A stretch of 64,000 nucleotides of DNA from Epiperipatus broadwayi. Taxonomy: Eukaryota; Onychophora; Udeonychophora; Euonychophora; Peripatidae. Positions 1-10,235 of this stretch are shown here, piece after piece (positions within the stretch are counted from its first letter, which is position 1; each line of letters begins with the position of its first letter). The stretch is from positions 4,478,036-4,542,035 of the forward strand of contig JAQFVV010006231.1 in assembly GCA_028023455.1 (NCBI GenBank), read 5' to 3'. Both the position numbers and the translations under genes were made by a program. The notes beneath the pieces are model-generated. The model made no database searches and was not told the origin of the DNA. It saw nothing but the letters and a program-made list of their open reading frames with translations.

Positions 1-1050
1 TTTGCCAACAATTTTTCTACTTTTTTATCTGCTTCTTTTAGAATACTCATAATAATTCTATCATTTCTTAAAAGTTTCCCTTTCTTCATAGATTTAGCTG
101 TGTGTTTCATCTCTTCATTTAAAATTCTTAGAAATACAGAAGTTGTGTTTGTAGGGATACTTTGTTTTTTGTTACTATAAATTTTTTTTATAGAATTCTC
201 CCTCACATTTTATGATGTCATCTCTCTTTCATGTATTAGTTCTAGCTTTTCTTCTTATTGCTGAAACAATTTCATTTACAAAACCAAAGTATTGTTTTAC
301 ACCTTTGAAAATTTTGTTTTCTTCTATAGTTTTTCTTCCAAATTCACAATTATATTGTCTTATATCTATTTTATAAAGCGCAAACAGTATTGGAATTAAA
401 CTGAGATAGTGCAAACCTCTCAAGCGCTTATAACTATCAACAGCCAATCAGATCGTAAACACTGAGACCAGATCTGGCTTGGATATAGAGAAAGACAAGT
501 AAAGAAGAGGGTGGAACCATCCTTTTCTTGTTAAATTCTCTGTCTCAGTGTTTAAGATCTGATTGGCTGTTGATAGTTATAAGCGCTTGAAAGATTTGCA
601 GTCTCTCAGTTTGTCTTATATCATTATTAAGTTTTTTAAATAAAATTTTACAAAAATTCTACATATTCAATTCTTCTTAATGGTTCATTTTTAAAAAAAA
701 TTATATTCTTTCTATTCTTGATACTTTTTCTTTATCTGAGTAGAAAATTTAGAGATATACTGAAGCTTTTTTGTACAAGCTTTCTTTTTTTGTGAACTTT
801 CAATAGAGTTTCAGTTATTTTCATAATGATTTCAATCAAGTCTGACCATTTTCAAAATTTGTTAATATTTTAAAACAATTTGCAGGTTCTAATTGAAATT
901 TATTGAGATTATTCTGAAGATTAGGAAGATCAGTTATTAATACAGTCTTTTTAATAGTTTTTATATTTTTAGTTTTACATCAACACATATCTTACATTTC
1001 TCTAATCAATGCTCACTTCCTGTGTTGAATCTATTACAATGTGTCATCTG
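1..1050 (-). mobile_element. RTE-type LINE fragment (copy A), split by a foldback insertion
   Basis: Read on the minus strand, this matches the segment between endonuclease and reverse transcriptase of the RTE copy at 16372-19560, in the same order. The shared words include the stretch around 'cacttcctgtgtt' (1015-1027 here, about 18470 there) and the region around 85-130 that aligns with about 17795-17840. A 72-residue open segment (447-229) contains RTE-like residues (IRQYNCEFGRKTIEENK). The reading frame is broken throughout and the copy runs off the left edge of the window. A 244-bp foldback element sits inside it at 367-610. It is a dead fragment and carries no catalytic motif here. Confidence 0.8.
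367..610. repeat. Foldback (MITE-like) element with 12-bp target duplication
   Basis: Left arm 401-470 and right arm 541-609 are near-perfect inverted repeats of about 70 bp around a 70-bp loop. The element interrupts an RTE fragment. The 12-mer TTGTCTTATATC occurs at 355-366 and again at 611-622, so it looks like a target-site duplication. A 12-bp duplication is longer than the 2-, 3- or 8-bp duplications of Tc1/mariner, PIF or hAT MITEs. I see no coding content and no hammerhead core. Confidence 0.75.
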
Positions 1051-1329
1051 GTCACTATTAATAAAATGAATCCCCATTTCCTGATCAACATGTTATATTT
1101 ATCAAACAATATATATGCATAACTATATTAGAGATAAGCTTTATTATTTAAAATTAGTAAAAAATATACTTCACGCACTTTCAACTACTTCATCATACTA
1201 GTCATAATCATGGCATTGATGGTGAAAAGAAGATTATACATATATTAAAAAAACAAAACTCAAAAGAAAATTTGAAAATTTGATATTGGTTTTGAAAGGG
1301 GGATACAGGAATCTTTTTGTTAATTGCAT

Positions 1330-2190
1330 GATTATCTCTGCAATGTTCCAGGCCTCTTTCATCTTCTGTTTGGCATCATTACATTCAGAGCAGCCCACAC
1401 TGGAAGATGTGGGTATGAAGGCGTGGTCAATGTTGGATTCAGGCTCATAGAAAATTGATATGGCATTAGTTTGAGCTTTGGCATGGTTATATAAATATCA
1501 CACTTGTGAAGCTTGAGTGGATTGTTTGGCATGCTATTCCCCATAATATACAGCACAGCAGTTAGTATAGCTGCATGCAATTTTATATACTATTTGTGAT
1601 TTCTGGTCTAAGGGCAGAGTATCTTTGGTGTTGTTAATTAGTCAATTGGGTATGGGAGGGGTGCAAAGGGCAATTTGATGGAGTAAAGCATAAACTTTAA
1701 TAATATGATGGGTAGCACTGGGCTTATAAGGCAATTATATCCAGGATTTTATCATTGGTTGCTATGGGTGGGTATTAAATTTCAGAATAAAATTTGTTAA
1801 CATTTTGAGTAAGATTTCTGTTTTTATATTCAATGTTGTATAGGTCTGTGATGTAAGAATAGATGTTATTTTTTCTTATTGGCCTCAAATTTACACAGAT
1901 AGTGGTTCCTATACAAGAATGCCTTGAAACTGAAAAGTGTATAAGATTTTGGTATGATGGACTCTGGGCACATGGCACTGCAAATATTAATAGGATTTAT
2001 GAGCATTTTATAGTTGAGGTGGATAGTTTTACGCTGAATGTACAAGTTCGAGAACTTGATGCCTTGCCAGTTGTCCTCATTTCTCTTGTATTCATTTTAA
2101 TGAAGAGACATTCGAGAGTTCAGTGTATATTTTATTGATTTGCACAACAGGAGCACAAATAAGAACATCGTCCACATAATGTATATATAA
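1330..2190 (-). pseudogene. Penelope-like element remnant: RT palm plus GIY-YIG endonuclease
   Basis: On the minus strand, 2180-2166 encodes HYVDD, followed by VLICAP; this is the palm motif of a reverse transcriptase. After a stop at about 2098 and frame changes, further blocks resemble the Penelope thumb (NPINICSAM, then a run ending NKFYSEI near 1778). Downstream, about 1610-1538, the frame reads KSQIVYKIAC...CCAVYYGE, the two signature strands of a GIY-YIG nuclease. RT followed by GIY-YIG in one reading direction is the Penelope-like order. There are several stops and shifts, so it is dead. It differs in sequence from the Penelope-like copy at 44.2-46.1 kb. The assignment rests on motif recognition only. 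Confidence 0.6.
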
Positions 2191-2610
2191 GAAAGAGGGA
2201 ATCTCTTTGAATTTGTTGAGTGTCATCATTATGACTAGTATAATTAAATAGTCAAAAGTGCATTAGGCACATTTTTTGCTAATTTTATATAATAAAGCTT
2301 ACATCTAATATGGTTATGCATATATTTTGTTTATTACATTTTTCAAAATAAAACGTACTAAATTTGTGAAGTTATGTTATCAGTATGTAACAAAAAGTTG
2401 TGATATTGAATAGATGATAAGCTATAAAACCAATACCAATATAGTTTAACTTTAAATTTCTATTATATTAAAAAAAAGGGGGATTAAAAATCTTGCTTGT
2501 CTTATATTTATTGACAGAATATGGGTATGTGTTCATATTTGGATTACTGATCTTTAATAAGAACATTATGATAATACAGAGTTGAACTCAAAGATGCATA
2601 TATGTATTCA
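2191..2610. other. Unassigned AT-rich sequence
   Basis: I see no coding motif, repeat arm or RNA-like fold in this stretch. Confidence 0.5.
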
Positions 2611-2747
2611 TTAAATACCAGTCAATAGTTAGACAATCCCAATATCAATAACAATCAACAATTTCCAAATTGTTGTCAGTTGCCTTGACAACAGTTTTGA
2701 AATTGTTGATTGTTATTGATATTGTCTAAATATTGACTGGTATTTAA
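2611..2747. repeat. Short palindrome (foldback) of 137 bp
   Basis: Left arm 2611-2678 pairs with right arm 2686-2747 with a few mismatches and only about 7 bp of loop. The outer ends read TTAAATACCAGTC and GACTGGTATTTAA. I see no target duplication and no coding content. It is probably a MITE or a tip-to-tip inverted fragment. Confidence 0.7.
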
Positions 2748-2956
2748 AGATTAATTATAAACCCATTGAGCCTTGAGCTCCATTACACTTATATATATAT
2801 GCTGTCCTTGTCAAAATACTTTATTATTAATATTATTCAAATCAAATTAGATTATGTTTTAAGAAATGTTTGCACTCATTGTTACAATAACTAATTACTC
2901 TAATAGTTTTAAACTTTTCTAGAAAAAATGTAACTCAATATAAATAATATATACGA

Positions 2957-3136
2957 TATGTATACTAAAAAAAGCTTGCCTAATACTTTAAAATAAAAAT
3001 GTTAAAAATATCAACATATTATGCTGAGTATGCTTTTGACTAGACTACTAGATAGTCAGAAATATACTCAGCATACTACATAGATGTATTTAACATTTTT
3101 ATTTTAAAGTATTGAACAAGATTTTCTTAGTATATG
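2957..3136. repeat. Foldback repeat of about 180 bp
   Basis: Left arm about 2957-3043 and right arm about 3052-3136 are imperfect inverted repeats. Core blocks are TACTTTAAAATAAAAATGTT on the left and its complement on the right. The terminal residues are diverged and I find no clear target duplication. Confidence 0.65.
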
Positions 3137-3336
3137 TGTTGTAAGTATTATTTATGTTGAATAACTAATTATGTGCAATCAAACTAAAAAAAGATATTCA
3201 TAATTTTAAAATGGGTTGTACAATAATGTGCTTATTCATTTTATTAAAATTGATATGATGAATAATAGATTGAAAAAACAAATAATTATATGTTTTATTT
3301 TAGCATTATTTACGATTTAAAACAAATATTATAATA

Positions 3337-3983
3337 GCATCACATGATCACATTTCCTACACTAGCACATTAATTGTTGATAAACAGAGCAAAACTCTCC
3401 ATACAGTATTGCCACCTGTGCTAAACAGAGTAATCAACGGATGCCATGCACAAGCCTTCTGGCATCCATTGATTACTCTGTTTAGCACAGGTGGCAATAC
3501 TGTATGGAGAGTTTTGCTCTGTTTATCAACAATTAATGTGCTAGTGTAGGAAATGTGATCATGTGATGCTTAATGGTTTAACACCAATCCTGCCTAATAG
3601 GATAGTGGTGGCTATGGTTGTAAAAGAGCCAAAGACACCAAAATGTATGGGTGCTGAACTGAGTTCAGACCCATATGACTATATAAGATATTAAGCTTAG
3701 ATTGAAAATATTTTTTGTGTTTTCAATTTCATTCTCATAGTTTTGTAGTTAAGTAGAGATAAAAGATGGTTGCTAGAGGGTTGCATTAGATCCTAAGATC
3801 TAGATGCAGTGCTCTCAGATCCAAAGCTCCTCACTGACGAAGGCCACAAGCCAGAAACTAGTCTGGGGATATTGGATGAGTAGGCATTAGATAGGGATTT
3901 TATGCACAAGCCTTCTGGCATCCATTGATTACTCTGTTTAGCACAGGTGGCAATACTGTATGGAGAGTTTTGCTCTGTTTATC
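3337..3983 (+). mobile_element. Retrozyme-like element (family 1a): palindrome, hammerhead motif and partial direct repeat
   Basis: Three parts are visible. First, an almost perfect palindrome: arms 3337-3446 and 3460-3569 with a 13-bp spacer. Second, a unique middle (3570-3900) that contains a hammerhead-like motif. Third, the block from 3447 is repeated directly from 3903, a period of 456 bp, up to 3983. The 13-mer AAATATTATAATA flanks the whole (3324-3336 and 3984-3996), so it is one 647-bp insertion. There is no open reading frame of note. A related foldback lies at 20645-21235 and a minimal one at 13913-14055. Animal retrozymes are non-coding elements made of hammerhead-bearing monomers; that name is used here by analogy. 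Confidence 0.7.
3829..3868 (+). ncRNA. Type-I hammerhead ribozyme motif (family 1a)
   Basis: Stem I is CCTCA (3829-3833) with TGGGG (3864-3868): five pairs, one of them a G-U. The core is CTGACGA (3834-3840), which fits CUGANGA. Stem II is GGC/GCC (3842-3844 with 3850-3852) with loop CACAA and an A-A mismatch at its base. Then comes GAA at 3854-3856, a two-pair stem III in ACTAGT, and C3863 as the cleavage residue of a GUC triplet. All invariant core positions are present. The very short stem III is typical of retrozyme and Penelope hammerheads, which are thought to work best as dimers. Activity has not been shown. Confidence 0.7.
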
Positions 3984-3996
3984 AAATATTATAATA

Positions 3997-5655
3997 ATAA
4001 ACTTGTTATATATTTCTTCAAAATATAAATGCTAAATACACATATACATAAAATAAAAACAGAGAGAAGATTACTTCTAAAAACCAGAATATTGAGAGTA
4101 TTGCATTCTCTAGATCTATTATATTTTATTGGTTAATTTGCTTTCAATTAGTAGGTTGAAGATGAGTGGCTGCTCTTGTCTTTTAAAGGGTTTAATCTTG
4201 GGTTTAGATTTGTAGAGATTCCTACTGTTGAATTTTTAGGTGCATAGTCTTAAGGTTACAGTCTTAATATATATTACTTTCAATTAATAGGTTGATTTAG
4301 CTATATGGAACAAATCATTTTAGTTATATTCCTATTATGATTTCCTCAAAGTTGTGGAAATTGACTTAAGGTCATTGAAGTATCCATTCAATCATTATAA
4401 AATATCCATTCAGTTATTTTAAATATTGTTAATTTCCTTGTAGCTTTCAAAATTATTTTTCATTTACTCTGATATTTAATAACGCATTTATCTATCTCAA
4501 GTAATTGGTTGAATATTTTAGTTTATATGTATGGATTAAAGAAGTGATATTATCAGTTTGCCTTGGAAAGAAAGATATGAGCTTTAACTCTCATACTTTT
4601 CTGGATAGGTTGTGTTTATCCTAATTTAGTATAAATATGGAAGTGGTGATTATGGCATGATAATCGGTTATGATAAGTATTAAATCAATAATGCATTTCA
4701 CTGGTTGATTTTAAATGGCTGATCATGATTTTGCAGATAAGATATTTTGTTATACAGCAAAATGATTCTGATCAGCGTTTACATAAATAGAAGAATGGTT
4801 TAGAATTGTTTGCAACCAACTATCTAAAGTTTTATAATAAAATTTTGGAATATTTTCTCTCTCTCTCTCTTTTGTGCATATCTGTATTGAATCATAGTGA
4901 TTGATTTTAAGCTATCTTTAGAAGAAACAAAAAAAAAAAAAAATTTAAAACAATTTTTGTCTATTCTATTTTTTTGATTTTATATTTGTTCACGTGATTT
5001 TTTTTTAATCATTCATCACTGAGATATCACAAGGAAACCTAAGATTAAGAATCCAGACATGCATAATATAAATATTTAAATATTACCTCTTTAATCAATT
5101 ATATATACATTATTTATTAAATAATTTTATTAATTTTTTTTTTATAATTATCAAGGGACTGTGTAAAAAATGTGACCATTCTTTCATACACCTATTGCAT
5201 TTACTCATGTGTAATGCTAGTTTTCTATGTGTTGTGTGTGTATTTTCTCACCATGTGACAATGTGATCAAATTGATTAATGTACTATCTTGTACATTCAC
5301 AGAGTTAATTATAACATTTTGTTAATTAAGATTTTAAATTATTATATATTTTCTTTCTGTCTTCCCTTATTTTCACATACTTATGATATTCATAATTTGT
5401 TTTTGACTTTAAAAAGAGTTATCATGATGGATAAGATGAGGGTGTTTGAAACATTCTTAGAATTGTTTTAACATATATATATAGATAGATGCATATGTAC
5501 TATGGTTTAAAAAAATACAGAAATTTTATTTTTTAGTAATTTATTTATTTTTTAAATTGTGGGTAAATGGAATTGCAGATATGGACATCGTGGATATGAG
5601 GTAAGATAGTATATCCAAACAGAAAAGTTATAGATTAATGCTACAAGTGTTAAAT
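3997..5655. other. Unassigned AT-rich sequence
   Basis: No gene or recognised repeat. There is a short CT microsatellite at about 4855-4870 and an A-tract near 4930-4942. A 60-codon open frame at 5289-5471 has no recognisable motif and is probably chance. Confidence 0.5.
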
Positions 5656-5670
5656 AAAAATTAAAATGTT

Positions 5671-5791
5671 GTCAAGCGTTGGTGGCCGAGTGGTTAGCAC
5701 AGCTGCCTTACAAGCAGTTGTCCTGGGTTTGTGGGTTCGCTTCCCGGCCGATGCTTTGACACATGAAAAAAAAGAAAAAAAGAAAAGAAAA
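5671..5791 (+). mobile_element. tRNA-derived SINE with 15-bp target duplication
   Basis: The head is tRNA-like: acceptor-like ends GCGTTGG and CCGATGC pair, an A-box-like block TGGCCGAGTGGTTAGCAC lies at about 5683-5700, an anticodon-type hairpin follows, and the B-box-like GGGTTCGCTTCC lies near 5733. The tail is A-rich with scattered G. AAAAATTAAAATGTT occurs at 5656-5670 and 5792-5806 and is the target-site duplication. At about 120 bp it has almost no body beyond the tRNA head. Other copies are at 11375, 49622 and 51926. Transposition would depend on a LINE; which one is unknown. It is not a functional tRNA, because it has a retroposed tail and duplications. Confidence 0.88.
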
Positions 5792-5806
5792 AAAAATTAA
5801 AATGTT

Positions 5807-7277
5807 AAACTAAATTTTTGTTATAACAGCAAAAATTGTAATTACAATTGAACTATTTAAATAAGTGGTTAAAATAAGCAGATTTTCAAAAAGTCACTAC
5901 ATTATCAATAATGTTAGAACTGTAAATGAGTTAGCCACTTTGCCAATATTTCTCAAACAATGTTTGTTACTGCATGAAACTGATATATATAAAGATATTA
6001 GAAATTACAGACCTATCAGTCTTTTATCAGTTTTATACAAATTTTTTACTAAGATAATTACAACTCGTCTACAGAAAACACTGGATTTCTACCAATTAAG
6101 AGAACAAGCTGGATTTAAAAGTGGTTTTAGTACAGTAGATTATATCCAGGTATTGAGAGAAATTATAGAAAGGACAAATGAATATGAGTTGCCATTATGC
6201 TTAGGATTTGTAGACTATGAAAAGGCATTTGATTCTATAAACATTTCTTCAGTGATTAAAGCATTGGATCATCAAGGTGTAGATCCAGGATATTGTCATA
6301 TTTTGAAGAATATGTATAAAAATGTGACAGCAACAATTAGATTACATAATGATAGTAGAAAAATCAACATTGAAAAGGGTGTAAGACAGGGTGACTCCAT
6401 ATCTCCAAAACTTTTTACAGCAGTGCTGCAAGAAGTATTTTGTGGATTAAAATGGAAAGCTAAAGGAGTGAAAATAAATGGAGATTATTTAAGTCATTTA
6501 GATTTTGCAGATGATGTAGTTGTTTTTTCAAATAATGCTTTAGAGCTACAGGAAATGTTGCAGGAGTTATCAGATGAAAGTAGGACTAAAGATAAATGCT
6601 AAAAAGACTAAAGTAATGTTTAATAGATTTTCTCAAAAATATGAAAATAAAGATTGATTATGATGAGTTAAAAGAAGTTAACAGTTACAAATATCTTGGT
6701 CAGATTATTAATACAGATGAAAATATAATGGATGAAATTAATCATAGAATTAAACTTGGTTGGAGTGCTTTTGGTAGAAATAATTTGATACTAAAAGGAA
6801 ATATGCCTATGTGTTTGAAAAGGAAGGTTTTTAATAAATGTGTTTTGCCAGTTCTTACTTATGGATCTGAGACTTGGACACTTAATAGAAGAGCAATACA
6901 GAGACTTCAGACCACTCAAAGAAGTATAGAGAGATGCATATTGGGAGTAACAAGAAGGGATCGAAAACGCAATGTATGGGTAAGAGAACAAACAGGTTGT
7001 TACTGACCTCATTGAAAAAATTAAAAGACTGAAATGGAGTTGGGCTGGACATATTGTTAGAAGAGGTGATAACAGATGGACAATTGAAATTTTAAACTGG
7101 ATTCCAAGAGATTATAAAAGAACCAGAAAGAGACCACATGTGAGATGGATGGATGAAATAAGAAAGTGTGCAGGGGTGATGTGGAGAAGAGAAGCTAAAG
7201 ATAAAAAAAGATGGATTAAACTTGGGGAGACCTTTATCCTGCAGTGGATTGATAATGGTTGATGATGGTAATTGCAC
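5807..7277 (+). pseudogene. RTE-type LINE reverse transcriptase (copy B), best-preserved copy, 5'-truncated
   Basis: The open frame 5865-6602 holds reverse-transcriptase blocks in order: NYRPISLLSVLYK, the FVDYEKAFDSI palm motif A, the RQGDSISPKLF block, and the catalytic FADD at 6504-6515. An 8-bp deletion relative to the copy at 17.05 kb shifts the frame just before 6602. The thumb and connection continue in another frame at 6641-7006 (YLGQII, VLPVLTYGSETW). The C-terminal KRTRKRPHVRW block follows at about 7118-7150, and the copy ends near 7270 at GATTGATAATGGTTGATGATGG, a short-repeat tail as usual for RTE elements. The endonuclease is absent, so the copy is truncated. Clade is inferred from RTE-like spacing and wording. 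Confidence 0.85.
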
Positions 7278-7472
7278 TCACTAAATGAACACAAAATATT
7301 TTGTAACCATATTATTTAAATACAATCATTATTAAAACTCACTATATACTATTACGGTAATTTTTGTATCATAATTTTACACTTTTTAAATTTTCACATG
7401 ACCCACCACTCTCCACACTATCTCATAACACTGATACACTTGAACATATATATGTTGAAAAGATAAATAATC

Positions 7473-7516
7473 ACCAATATACGTATTTCATGCTAAACAA
7501 GCAATCATCAGTTGGT
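7473..7516 (-). ncRNA. Hammerhead-like motif, left arm (family 2)
   Basis: On the minus strand, stem I is ACCAA (7516-7512) with TTGGT (7477-7473), five Watson-Crick pairs. The core CTGATGA is followed by an imperfect stem II (TGCT/AGCA), then GAA. Stem III lies in the palindrome ATACGTAT, with the predicted cleavage residue A just before TTGGT (an NUH triplet of AUA). The base of stem II has a T-T mismatch. All CUGAUGA and GAAA core positions are intact. Confidence 0.62.
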
Positions 7517-7724
7517 CCAGATTACCATCTCTACACATATATGCTATAAGTGCTCAGATATATATTAAGATAGTCAATCCTCATACTTTAATGGACAGGC
7601 TTCAATCTACTCCACACTCCAACTCTTCAACTGTCCATCCAATTGAAAATCTGATGATGGAACACTCAAAGGCCACACTAAGTCTGAGCACTTATAGCAT
7701 ATATGTGTAGAGATGGTAATCTGG

Positions 7725-7768
7725 ACCAACTGATGATTGCTGGTTTAGCATGAAATACATATATTGGT
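7725..7768 (+). ncRNA. Hammerhead-like motif, right arm (family 2)
   Basis: Stem I is ACCAA (7725-7729) with TTGGT (7764-7768). The core is CTGATGA (7730-7736). Stem II is TGCT/AGCA (7738-7741 with 7747-7750). GAA is at 7752-7754, followed by stem III ATACATAT (7755-7762) and cleavage residue A7763. It mirrors the left-arm motif with one change in stem III. Confidence 0.62.
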
Positions 7769-7853
7769 GATTATTTATTTTTTCAATATATATGTGTTCA
7801 AGTGTATCAGTGTTATGAGATAGTGTGGAGAGTGGTGGGTCATGTGAAAGTCT

Positions 7854-9603
7854 GTGCTCATATACCCTATATATTACATATATAAATCCAGGTATATAAT
7901 AAGCTTGCATGTTTCAGTTATTACTATTTTGAAATTGTAATTTTAAAATTATTTTGAAATATATTATTAACTGTTAGCCATTATAATATATGCATAGATA
8001 AAAGGACATAATCCAAATACTATATATTTTCTTAGCATAATGAAAAAATTTTGTTATATATTCAGGTGATCTTTATGGACTGAATATGATTTCCCACAAT
8101 TATGATTAATTAAAATAAGTTATAAAATATTTTGTTGTTTTTCAAAATGGAAGTATAATGGATCTAAAATTTCATAAATAAAACTCTCTCACAACTAAAG
8201 CATGAGTAGTTTTAAAATGCAAAGATGATTGTTGTTATAATTATATTTGCTAGAGGGTTCATAATTCATGGTCTTTGACCCTAAATGACTTTTTTAATCA
8301 TGATAAGCATAAACACTTTTTTTTACTTGTAATTTGTAAGTAAATATTTTCCTTATTGATTCCTGTTTGACTGCCAACTCATAATAAACTCACTGTTTAG
8401 TCTACTGACTGACTTTAAATGTAAACCAAATTTTTAGTTTATATTGATAGCAGTAGTTCTCCAATGTTTCATAAATTTATAATAAAACTCATTAGGGATA
8501 TTATTATATTTCATTTTATGTTTTATTTAATAAAATGTTTGTGAAAACTATTGTTTGTGATTTCATTCTGAACACTCTTCAAAAACGAAATGTGAATATG
8601 CCGTGGAATCTAAATGGCATAACCAATCAAGAACTGTACGTTCTTTTGGCACCACTATGGTTTTTAATCTCTACATCACTAACCACACTAACACACAATT
8701 GCACATTCTGGTATTGCATTTTATATTCATCAGTGTTTAATCTTTTAGCTATTATAGACTATTCTATATACTAGAAATAGTAAATTAAGTAATTCAGTAG
8801 AAGTTAATTAATACCTAACAATTAACTTTTTAACTGCAATATATCAACAAAGAACAAACAAGAAAAATTGATGACAGACATGGAGAATTTAAAAGTAAAT
8901 GGACAGATAATTATGCATTCTTACCAAGCTGTCTAATAAAAAATTCAATATTGAATGCCACTTTAAAACACACAGATAGAGAATTATAACAACGAATACA
9001 ACATTCAATATTTGTTTTTAGCAGATGGATGCAGGCTTCCAATAATATAATGACAATTAGTTTTGTTGTTTTTAAAGAGATTGCAAAGTATGGAAAACTA
9101 TTTTAGATGAATAATATATTAAAAGATGTTTTCTAAGTATGCCAGATCGTCTCTTCAATTACTTTAAAAATAAAGGCGACATGAGAAAATTACAACATTC
9201 TATTATCTACCAAAATTATTCATTACAGAGCAATTAAAATGGTTACATATTATAATTTGATGATTTTAAATAATTCCATTTCCCTCCACTTGTAATGAAA
9301 AATGGCACAAATTAGCTTTCTGGGTTAGATGTAACAGCTATAGATTTTTATAAAAAATTATAACCCTTTTTACTTCTTAAAGGATAAACTGGAGGTGAAA
9401 TTGTATATGTTATAATTTTGGAATTTCTAACTAAAAAGCATCAACAAAGTAATTTCAGTTTTGTCAGATGGAACAGCCAAATTTGATAGATAAAAATAAA
9501 GGCTTTATTCGTCTCTTTAAACATCATTGGGAGTATGATATACTTTTATTGTATTATTTGAATATAAGTATAATTTATATCCTTGGAGTTTAGATATAAT
9601 ATT
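7854..9603. other. Unassigned AT-rich sequence
   Basis: No recognised coding motif or repeat. The 79-codon open frame at 8535-8774 looks like chance: no domain is visible and its composition is like its surroundings. Confidence 0.5.
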
Positions 9604-10235
9604 GGGGATTTGAACACAGACTTTCATGCTCCATTGGGATATCCACTCTTATTTTATACAATTGATACACATGATTGCACACATTTGGTCCAGATTATCT
9701 CCCACACATATATACAATCAGTGCTCAGTTTATATTAAGATAGCAAATCTTCAAAATTTAATGGACAGGCTAAACTCCATGTATGTGAATTATAATATTC
9801 AAATATTACAAATTTATCCTGTATCCTCCCTTTCCCTCTTCTGTGACTCTAAATGGGAAAGGTCCTATACAAGAGGGGTCAGGATGACTTAAAGTTAACA
9901 TGGGCACAACAATAATATTGGCATCAATAAGGGATTTGGGTGTCCCATCATCAGATTTTCAATGGTATGGATGGCTGAAGAATTGGAAGAGGATATAGAT
10001 TGAAGCCTGTCTATTAAAGTTTGAAGATTTGATATCTTAATATAAATTGAGTACTGATTACATACATGTGTGGGAGATGATGATCTAGACCAACGGATCA
10101 GTGCTGGTCCAGCACAAACTATGTATATTAGAGATCATTCATGTTTTTCACATGTGGGCGGTCAGGTGTATCAGTTGGATGAGATAGAGTGGATAGCCTA
10201 AGGAAGCTTGAAAGTCTGTATTCAAAAAATGCCAT
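9604..10235. mobile_element. Foldback element, family 2 copy 2 (decayed)
   Basis: The outer left segment (about 9604-9780) and outer right segment (about 10010-10235) are diverged inverted repeats of the same family as 7389-7853. Shared words include the block around TGGTCCAGATTA (left) and its complement (right), and the strings near GGACAGGCT. The left arm has lost the segment that would hold the hammerhead core. The right arm keeps a mutated version at 10089-10133. The left tip includes GGGGATTTGAAC, the reverse of a B-box-like block seen at the tips of the other copies. Confidence 0.62.
10089..10133 (+). ncRNA. Decayed hammerhead remnant (family 2)
   Basis: ACCAA (10089-10093) is followed by CGGATCA, where other copies have CTGATGA. 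Next is the best stem II of the family: GTGCTGGTCCAGCAC (10101-10115), six pairs with a 3-nt loop. ACAAAC replaces the expected CGAAA, so the core is broken and it should be inactive. It is useful because it shows what the ancestral stem II was. Confidence 0.5.

Larger units (their letters stand above)
7389..7853. mobile_element. Foldback element with divergent hammerhead motifs (family 2, copy 1)
   Basis: Arms 7389-7558 and 7683-7853 are highly similar inverted repeats of about 170 bp around a 124-bp loop. Each arm carries a hammerhead-like motif, on the minus strand in the left arm and the plus strand in the right arm, so the two diverge. Similar arms occur at 9604-10235, 18522-18872 and 32709-33392. 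No target duplication is obvious here, and no coding frame is meaningful: the open frames 7364-7549 and 7910-7692 are mirror images of the same arm. It is likely a non-coding retroposed element. Confidence 0.75.

Noticed and set aside
5683-5752. Functional tRNA gene
   Set aside because: It is followed by an A-rich tail, is bounded by target duplications and has sibling copies; it is a SINE.
5865-6602. Host protein-coding gene of 245 residues
   Set aside because: All blocks are RTE reverse transcriptase, the frame is broken, and three other copies lie in the window.
7640-7680. A second CTGATGA string (AATCTGATGATGG) in the inner part of family-2 elements, also at about 18845, 32985 and, reversed, 9950
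   Set aside because: No GAA follows the possible stem II and no stem-I partner is seen, so the hammerhead core is incomplete in every copy.
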